Shown here piece by piece: positions 17,301-26,300 of a stretch of DNA of 64,000 nt. The notes under the pieces are model-generated. The model made no database searches. It was not told the origin of the DNA and saw only the letters and a program-made list of their open reading frames with translations. Position 1 is the first letter of the stretch. Each line of letters begins with the position of its first letter. The DNA comes from Bradyrhizobium arachidis (GTDB lineage Bacteria; Pseudomonadota; Alphaproteobacteria; Rhizobiales; Xanthobacteraceae): NCBI RefSeq assembly GCF_015291705.1, contig NZ_CP030050.1, positions 6,076,001-6,140,000 on the forward strand. Reading direction: 5' to 3'. The position numbers and the translations under genes are program-made.

Positions 17301-20300
17301 ATTCGTGCCGCTCTGTGTCGGGCTGCTATAGCTCAACAGCTGCGGCTCGAGGAAGCCGTTGGCATCCGTCACATTGCCAGACGCATCGTAAGGGTTGGCG
17401 TATCGGGCGGTGTTCACGCCCGCGGCATAGATGACGCCCGGCGCGACCGTATCGGCGAAAGTGACGTCGCGCGCGGCCGCGACCGAGATGCTGCCAGTGC
17501 CGGTCCGCACCATGGTCGGGAGATTGAGATTCGCCGCGATGGTCGATGCCAGCGCGTGCCCGCTCACGACGACGTCGCCGGCACCGCGGCCGTTCACGCT
17601 TGCGAGCGACTGCATCGCGTTTGGATTGGCGCTTCCCATGTCGGCGCCGGCCGTCAGACGGTAGGACCACGAACCGGGATTGGTGATCGCGGCTAGGTCA
17701 TCCGATGCGGAGTCGGCACCACAATGGCTGACACAGACATTCAGCGTGTGCGGGAACAGGTCCGCTTCGTTGAGGTCAAGCGCACTCGCGCTGACGCCGT
17801 TGGGATCGCCGGTCGTGCTGTTCGTTTTGTACGGTGCGATCGGTGCCGGCTTGGAGGTGTTCAGGTTGGCATTATTGTCGATTCTGCGTGCAGCGGGGTT
17901 ACCGAGATAGGCCGAGACGGCAGACGTCCTGTAGGTCGAGTTCAGATAATCCCCGAACTGGAAGAACCCATCGGAGATCGAGGCGTTGACGTTGATGTTG
18001 TTGAAGGCGCGCAGCGTCAGCGCGCCGGCTTCCACCCCGTAGCTCGGCGCGTCCAGGCTACCGTAGTTCGCCAGATAGCGGTAGGCAAAATCGACGTAAC
18101 TTATGCTGGGATCGAAGTACTGGGTCCCCGCTAGCGAGCCGGTGTTGTTCTGCAACTTCCCGACCGTGCCGGCCGCCAGATTCCAGTTGCTGGCGACGGT
18201 GATGTTGCCGCCGTTGATGGTCGGATCCGGATTGACGAGGTCGACGCCGGGCCGCAGATGCACCGCCGAACCGAGCTCGTTGGCGAGCGGCTTCACGATG
18301 CGATCCATGGCACCGCTGAAACCGAAGTGCTTGACCTCGGTGCTGGTGTTGTAGGTCCAGTTGCCCTGCACATATTGCCGCAGTGTCACGGCGGCAAAGG
18401 CTCCCGTGCCCGTCGCCGCCGCCGTATCCATGTCTGCCGTGACCGAAGCCGCCTGCGTCGCGCCGGCACCGCCGCCCGAGAAGCTGACGGTGGCACTACT
18501 GCCGACGGTGTACCCCGCACCGGCGTTCGTCACATTGACGCCGACGACCGTCATCACGGTGCTGGCGAAATCGGCGGCGCTCAGGTGCCCGGTGAGAATG
18601 AGCTTGCCACCCTGATAGAACAGGATGGTGGACGGCGCGCCCGTAAAGCCGCTGCCGGCGCCGGTGATGGTGAAGGTCGGAACGCCGTTCGCGTCCGTCG
18701 TCACGGTTCCGGTCGCCGAAGCGCCGCCCGAGGCGGATTGGATCACCACGTTGCCCGAGAAATTGGGATCGAGGTGATACCAGTTGCTCGTCGTGGCGAT
18801 CGAGATGCTCTTGAGCCCCATCACCGCGGTGCCCTGGGCCTGGCCGGCCGTCGTCAGTTGCGCGCTGGCGAAATCGCTGCCCGTCATGTGCGCGGTAGTG
18901 ACAAGAACACCCTGGCTGTAGAAGCGGATCGTCGCAGGCGCACCGGTGAAGCCGCTGCCCGGATTGGTGATGGTGAAGGTGGGAACGCCGTTCGCGTCGG
19001 TCGTCACGATGCCGCTCGCGGCGAGACCGCCCGTGGGCGCCTCGATCACGACCTCGCCGACAAAATTGGGGTCGAGGTGATACCAGCTGCTGGTCGAGGC
19101 GATCGATATGCTCTTGAGTCCGGTCGCAGATGTCGCTGGCGCAGAGAAGATCACGTCGGGAACCTGAGTGTACGCCCCGCCGCTGCCCGGAGGCACATAC
19201 ACCGTGTTGACCTTCAGGCTGGTCTTCGTCACCGAGCCGCCGGGATCAAGCACGCCGTTCCAGCCGAGCGAGGACGCATCGATACCGCCCTGGCCGTTGG
19301 TGCTGAAGCTGACGAACGACTCGATCGTCACATCGCGCGCGCCAGTGATCGTCGATGCGATCTCGGTGATGTAGACATCGTTGCCGCCGTCATTGGGCGC
19401 ACGGATCAAGACCGTGCCGCCGCTCAAGCCGCCCTTGGTGCCGCCATGGACGTCGATGCGCGAGCCCGGCTGCAGGTCGATGCCAGCATTGCTCTTGGTG
19501 CCCCAGCCGATCGCGATCGTCACGTCGCCGCCGCGTTCATCGCGGTGCTCGGTGGATGCGTTGAGGACGCCCGTTGGCGTGAGGTCGATCTCGTTGGCGG
19601 CGTAAAGGTTGATTTTTCCGCCGGCCTGCCCGGTGCCGTCGGCCGTCTTGCCGGCATAACCGCTGGCGTCGATCGTGCCTGCGATGACGATGCGTCCGAA
19701 CTGCTGCGTCGGATCGCCGCCGTTCCAGGTCTTGTCATCCGCCGTGAGCGTGACCGAGTTGGCCTTGAGCGTGTGGCCCTCGGACAGGATCAGATCGCCG
19801 GTCCGGGTGTGGATGTCGACCGCCCCGGTGAAGCCGGCCGCCAGCAACTTGTCCGCCAGCGGATCGAGCGCCACTCTTGGCGTGAAGCCCTGGCCGTCGA
19901 CCTGAAGTCTGTTGGCGTCGATCAGCAAGCCGCCGCCGAGACCGTTGCCGCCCTTGCCGCGGAGATCCCCGAGCACCGTGGCTTGGCCGGCGGTCGCGAA
20001 AATCTGGACCTGTCCGCCATAGCCCATGCCACCGTCGGTCTGCGCCACGTCGATCACGCTGGCGTCGTTGCCGTTGGCCGCGCCGCTGGCGCCGCGCGTG
20101 ACGACGTTGCCGAGATCGGCCTTCAGCACGATTTTCCCGCCAGCCAAATAGGTCGTGGTATCAACCAGGTTCTTGGCGTAGCCGCGCGCCGACAAATAGG
20201 CATTGTTGTCGAGCCTGACGTCTCCTTGCGTGGCCTCGAGCGTGATCGAGCCGGATTGCGCCTGGATGACCGCGCCCGAACGCTGCCTGCCCTGATCATC

Positions 20301-23300
20301 GGCAAAGCCGCCAACATTGACGCTGCCACCCTTGATCAGCAGGCTGCCGCCGGTGTCGCCGCTGTCCTTGGGCGGATTGGCGCGAACGGGCGGATTGCTG
20401 GGATCGACGACGGCGTCGCCGATGTTGACGGCGCCGGAAGTAGCAACGACGAACGATCCGCCGCCCTTCGAGGTGTTGCCGCCCACGGCAACCAGCGGCG
20501 TGATCATCTGGAGACCGACCACGTCGTTGCCGGTGCCCAGCGTCAACGTGCCTTGATTGCCGAACAGCACCTGGTCGCTGGCAGCGAGATTCACGTGCGA
20601 GAATCCCGCGATGGTCTGGCTGCCGCCGCCGAATACGACGTTGGTCGCGGTGACGTTCAGACTTCCACCGACGCCGGCCTGCGCCGACGTGCCGGTCGCG
20701 CCGCTGGTGTTGACCAGCGTCAGGGTGCCGCCGACCTCGATCCTGCTGTTGCCGCCGGTCCCCGTCACCGCGCGCGCGTCGAGCGTCAGCCCCTGCATCA
20801 TCGTCTGGATCAGGTTGGTGCCGTAGAACGTGATGTCGCCGCCGGTTGCGGCGAGCGTCAGGTTCTTCACCCCGCCGAGCTGGGCCAGATTGCCCTGGCT
20901 CAAGATCACGCTGTCGTTCGCGCCCGCGCCGATCCCGATGCTGCGGCCGGCGATCTTGGCCTGGTTCGCGGTGATGGTCGTCGCCGGCAGATTGGGATTG
21001 CCCGCGACCGCCTTGTTGAGAATGATGTTGTTGGTGGTCGCGGACGCCTGCATGAACAGGTTGTTGGTCGTGATGTGCGCGCCCGCCTCGATCTCGATAC
21101 GACCGACATTGCCGCCCGGCAATGTGATCGTGGCCGGACTGCTGCTGCCGTCGGCGCTACGCACCGGGAGGCCGCTGCTTGCCAGCGTCGTGAACTGGAT
21201 GGTCAGCGGCGAGCCCGAGGGTCCCGCGACAGCAAGCGTCGAATCCTGAGACGCGACGAACAGGGCGCCAAGACCCTGGCTGGAATAGCTGGACAACACG
21301 GCCGTGGACGACGGGGTGCCGTTGGCGTAGCCCGCCCCCGGAACGCTGACGGGGAGCTTATTGATATCGGCACCGGTGATGACGGTGCCGGTGGAATCCA
21401 GCGTTCCGCCGAGAGCCGCCGCCACTTGCTGTGCCGTGGTGCTGCCGCTCGCATTCGAGCCGACGTAGAAGTTGCGTCCCGCGCCGGTATGAACAGTCCC
21501 GCTGGTCGTGATCACGCTGCCGGTGGCGATCGAGATGGTGCCGGTGCCCGTCGGCACAGTGGCGTTGAACTGGGTCGTGCCGTCGACCCAATTGCCACTG
21601 ACGTTGACCTGGAATGACGACGAGACAGTCTGTTGAGTCGCTCCCGGCTGGGTGACCAGCATGACTTCCGGAACGATCAGGCCATCCGGCGTATCGACCA
21701 CGAGCTCAGATGCGGTCCCTGTGATCAGCGTGCCCTTTGACGTATCACTGCGCAATCCGCCGATCAGGACACTTTCGAAGCTCGCGAGCTGCTCGCTCGC
21801 CACGACGACATAGCCCGCAGCCGTATAGCCCTGTTGATTGACGCTGGAGCTGAGCACGGCCAGCTTGCTCGCCGAAATATCGAGCTCGCCGCCGCGACCG
21901 CCATTGGCAGGTGCGTTCAGCTCGGATGCCGCGAGCAGGAGCGATTGCTGGGCAATCACTGCGATGCGGCCCGCATCGAGCGGAAGCCGCGGGATCGCGA
22001 CGCCGTCGTGCTTCGCCTTGTCGGTGAAATAGCTGTTGGCGGTGCTGAAGCTGTATTCGCTGTATTGACGCCAGACGCTGCTGCTTTGAACCGCGAACAG
22101 CTCGCTGCCGGACGATGAAGTTCCAGGCCGCACCGATTGCGTGTAGTGGCCCGACACCAGCACCGTGCCATCGGGCAGCGTCGTGCCCGATGGGATGTTG
22201 CGCCCGAGATTGCTGCCATAGTCGACCACGCGCAAGGCGCCCGGCAGGGTCGCATAGTGCCCCGGGTAGAGCGTATAGGTGCCGGCCGGAACGCCGCTGC
22301 TGCCATCGAGATAGATTTGCTGTCCCGCCAGCGGATAGGCATCGCCCGCCTTGACGGTTTGGCCGCCATCGAGGCTGCGCGCCGTGGTGAAATGGATGTC
22401 GAAGGCTGCGACCGGATCGTTGCTCGAGGGAACGAGCGCATAGACGGTCTGGCCCGAGGGCGTCGTCGCGAGGGTGTCGCGCGAGCCGCCCTTGCCCTGG
22501 ATCCACTCGGCGGCCTGAAGATCGCCGCCGCCGCGCGTATCGATCGTCGAGCCCTGCTTGACCGCAACGCCCTTTCCGTTCAGCACGAGCCCCTTCGACG
22601 GCAGCACCGGCTCGGTACCGTTTGCTGCGGCCAGCACAGGGTGGAGACTGGCGTTGTAGTACCAGTTCACGCCGTCGATCGTTTCGCCGTAGGGCACGAC
22701 GGTGTCGGCGAGCGTGACCGAGGTCAGGCTGCCGGGCTCGAGGGTCACCAACGTGGTCTGTATTTTCGACGTGTTGCCGGCCGCCGTGCCGTCATCGCCG
22801 AGCGTGATCCTGCCGAGCGGGGCAAAGATATTGCCGCCCTGATCGATGGTCGCGGCATAGACGCTGAGCGAGCCGCCGGCCGACAGCGGATTATCGCTGC
22901 GGCCGCCCGCGGTAGCCTGGAAAGTGACGTTGCCGGTCGTCTGAATGGTGAAGTCGACATCCGAGACGGGGTAGATTCGCTGGGCGTCGAGGACAATGTT
23001 GGCGCCGCCCGCCGCGATCCGGCCGCTGAACCGCGCAGCATCGGTCGAGCTGCCGCCGTTGGTAACCTTCGGGGTGCTGAGACGTATGTCGCCCGAACTT
23101 TTCAGCTGGATATCGTTGAAACCGGCAAAGGCGGTATTCTCGATGTCGATCGTCCGGGCGACGATGACGTCCGAGGTCGGATCACCCGCTTTGGTGCGTT
23201 CGAAGCCCAGATGCAGCGAGCTGCCGGCGGTGCTGCTGGCACCGCTCCCGCCGGTGAGCAGCATATAGGGTGCGGCCAACGTCACCGTGCTGCCGGATTG

Positions 23301-26300
23301 CGTGGAGCTGATGGTGTTGGCCGCGATGTAGAGCCGGGACAGGCCGTTGTCGGATGTCCAGGTCACAGAGCCCGAGATCGACAATGGATTCAACGTCGGC
23401 GCGGCAATGCCGTAGGTGCTCCCCGACAGACCCGTAAAGATTCGCGCGGCTCCATTTTGCGCCGTCCCACTGTAGAGGAAGACGTTCTCGAACGCGCTCA
23501 GCCGATCGACTGCGGCGAAGATCGAAGACGAAGTACCCGACGCCGACGCAAGCTGATTGACGAGCGAACTCGAATTGCCCGCGAGGTTGGCAAGCGTCGC
23601 CGGACCGCCTGCAAGAGTTCCGGCCAGTGCAGCCATGACATTGGCGGAATCCTGCTGCAGCAGCATCGCGCCGCCGCCGAGCATGAGGGTCCCGCCATTG
23701 GCCAGCGGCGTTTTGCCGTCGGCCGACATCACCTGCGTGCCGTCGGCCGAACGTCCACCCTTCGCCTCGAAGGTGCCGCCCCAGACGAACGCAGCGGCAT
23801 CGACCTTGACGGTGCCGGCATCGCTCCAGGACTGAACCGTGACCGCGCCGCCGTGGCCGTCCTGGGCCTGGATCGACGTGGCGTAACCGGACACGTCGAC
23901 CACAGCACCTTGCTCGGCGACGACATAAGTGCCGGACGGCACAGTACCGGGCGTGTAGGTGTTTGCGAGAGTGCCGACCTGAACGTTTGGCGCGGCGGCC
24001 TCGATGGTAAAGGTGCCGCCGCCCAGGACCGTACCGCTGACAAGCTGGCCCTTCGGCTGGCCAAAACGTGAGTTGGCCACGAATGTTCCGGAGACGTCGA
24101 CCTTGGCCTGGGGGCCAAGCCAGGTCTTCTGCGCGTTCACCACGACCGTGCCGCCATGATCGATCACGCTGCCGCGCAGCAGGACGTTCTGGGCTGCCTG
24201 CTCCCGGGTCGGATCCAACACAGTGTACTGCGGGATGCCACCAAAGCTGACCTTGGCCTGCGGATCGGTCGTAATCACGGCACCCGTGTCGAGCAGGATG
24301 TTGTCCGATTTCAGCGTGAGATCCACCGCCTTGCGCTGATCGTCCGGCAGGCGCGCCCGCGCCGCGACGTCCGCAATCTTGCTGCCGGTCCCGACCTTGC
24401 TGTAGTCGGCAATGCTCGAAAGGTTCTGCTGCTGGAGCGTCAGGTTCACCCCGGCGGCCACGGTGATTGTCGCCTTCGTGCCGGTCCAGCCGTCGGGGGT
24501 CGATTCGATCACATAGGCGCCAAATCCGCCATCCGTCAGCCGGGAGGCCGCGAGCGTGACCGACGTGAAGCCCGCGCCGGTCGAAGTCACGATGCCCGAG
24601 TTCGCGTCGGCGCGCGTGGTGCTGTCGATCGTGATCGTCTTGGCCGCGCCCAGCGTCAGCGTGCCGTTGCGCTCAAAGCCGTAGGCCCGTAGCGTACCGT
24701 CGAGCTGGAGCTGCGCGACGTTGCCGCTGCTCGGCCTCGCCGGCCCCCCGCTGTCGGTTGGGTCGACAAACGCGGTACCTTGATAAGTGAGGAGTGAAAT
24801 GCTGCCCCCGCGCCCGGCCATGACGCTCGTCGAGACGGTCTTGGCAACACCAGTCGAGGAAATGTATCCGCCGCTCGAGGCGTCCAGCAGCGATCCCTGC
24901 GCGAGCAGAATATTGCCGGTGGTGTCAATTCCGTTGCTGTTCGTATTCGTCGCAATCGAAATCGAGCCGCCGTCGATGTATCCTGGGCCGCCCATATCGG
25001 TCCCGCGCCGGCCGGTGTCGTTCCCCCAGCGACCGCTGACGTCGAGCGTACCCTTAACAAAGATGTCGGCCTTGCCGGATACAGTCTGCGCCGAGCGGAA
25101 TAAGGGATTGTTTCGAGCCGAAAAGCCGTCGGTCACCAGGCTGATCTGGCCGCCGGCCGCCGTGATATTGCCCGCGATACTGATCGCGCTGCCGGTCTTA
25201 GCGGAGAATGTTCCACCGGCCGCGAGGTTGAGGTCGGGCACTCCTGCCGCGTCGTTCGCCGAATTGTGCGTGACCAGCAGATCGTTGCTGTTGATCTGCA
25301 GCAGGCTGAGACCGTAGCTCGACAACGTCGCGGCCGACAGCACGGTCTGGTACACGCTGGTCGGGATGAAATCATCGCCCTTCACAACAGGCGCGAATTC
25401 CGACGGGTCGGGTACGCCCGCGATATGCCCGATCTGGTTCGTCACTCCCAATCCGCCGGACCTCGAATCCGGGCTCGTGCCGATCACGACGCTGCTCGCG
25501 AGATTGAGAGTTAGATATCCTTGCGAGGGGAGCTCGTCGCCCTTGGCTTGCGTGGCGGTGACGCCATTCGTCGCCGATGGCTTGAGGCCGAGGGAGATTT
25601 GCCGTTCGCCAGCCACGGACCCGAAATACATCTGGCCCTGGAGCTGGGGACTGACGGTGGTGACGTTGATGCCGCCAGCGTCGTGTCCCTCGGTATAGCC
25701 AGGCTGATAGACCTTCGTCGCAGTCGACCAGACCTCCTTCACGCCCCAACGCGAGTGATTGACCGTGAACGTGCCGGCGAGCCCGAGATAGGTCATGTTG
25801 GGATCGGCGTTCGCGATACCGTATCTGCGGCCATCAGCCCCGAGCAGCACGCTGGTCGAGACCATGCCCGGGAGATAGGTGACGTTGCCACCCGCGACGT
25901 TGATCACCGAACCGGACTGCGTGATCACGCTGCGGCTGGGGGTCCCGCCGTCCGTCGCGGTCTGGTCCGTTTGCAGGGTGACGGCGCCCCCGCTGGTCAT
26001 GAGTTGCTGAATGCTGCGGCCGTAAGCGTTGATCGTGCCGCTGGCATCGGCGACTGGCGTTCCCACCCATGTCGTGCCGTCGCTTCGCGTCCCGGAGGCG
26101 CGGATGTCGATCCACAATGTCTGGCCGTACAGGGCGCCATTGCGCTGCAGCGGCATATCGGCGAATTCATTGCCGCGCGGCACGAACGGAATGAAATTGT
26201 AGCTGGCCGGGAGCACGACGTTCTGCAGCCCTGCAACGTCGACGGTTGCGCCGTCCTCCAGCAGGACCTGCTGCGGGCCGGTGATGCTGGAATTGAGCGT

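Noticed and set aside
18258..21617. Plus-strand ORF of 1119 residues
   Set aside because: It lies wholly antisense to the haemagglutinin gene and is Arg/Asp/Ala-rich without any fold pattern. It is a high-G+C shadow.
22137..24071. Plus-strand ORF of 644 residues
   Set aside because: Antisense to the haemagglutinin gene and without recognisable motifs.
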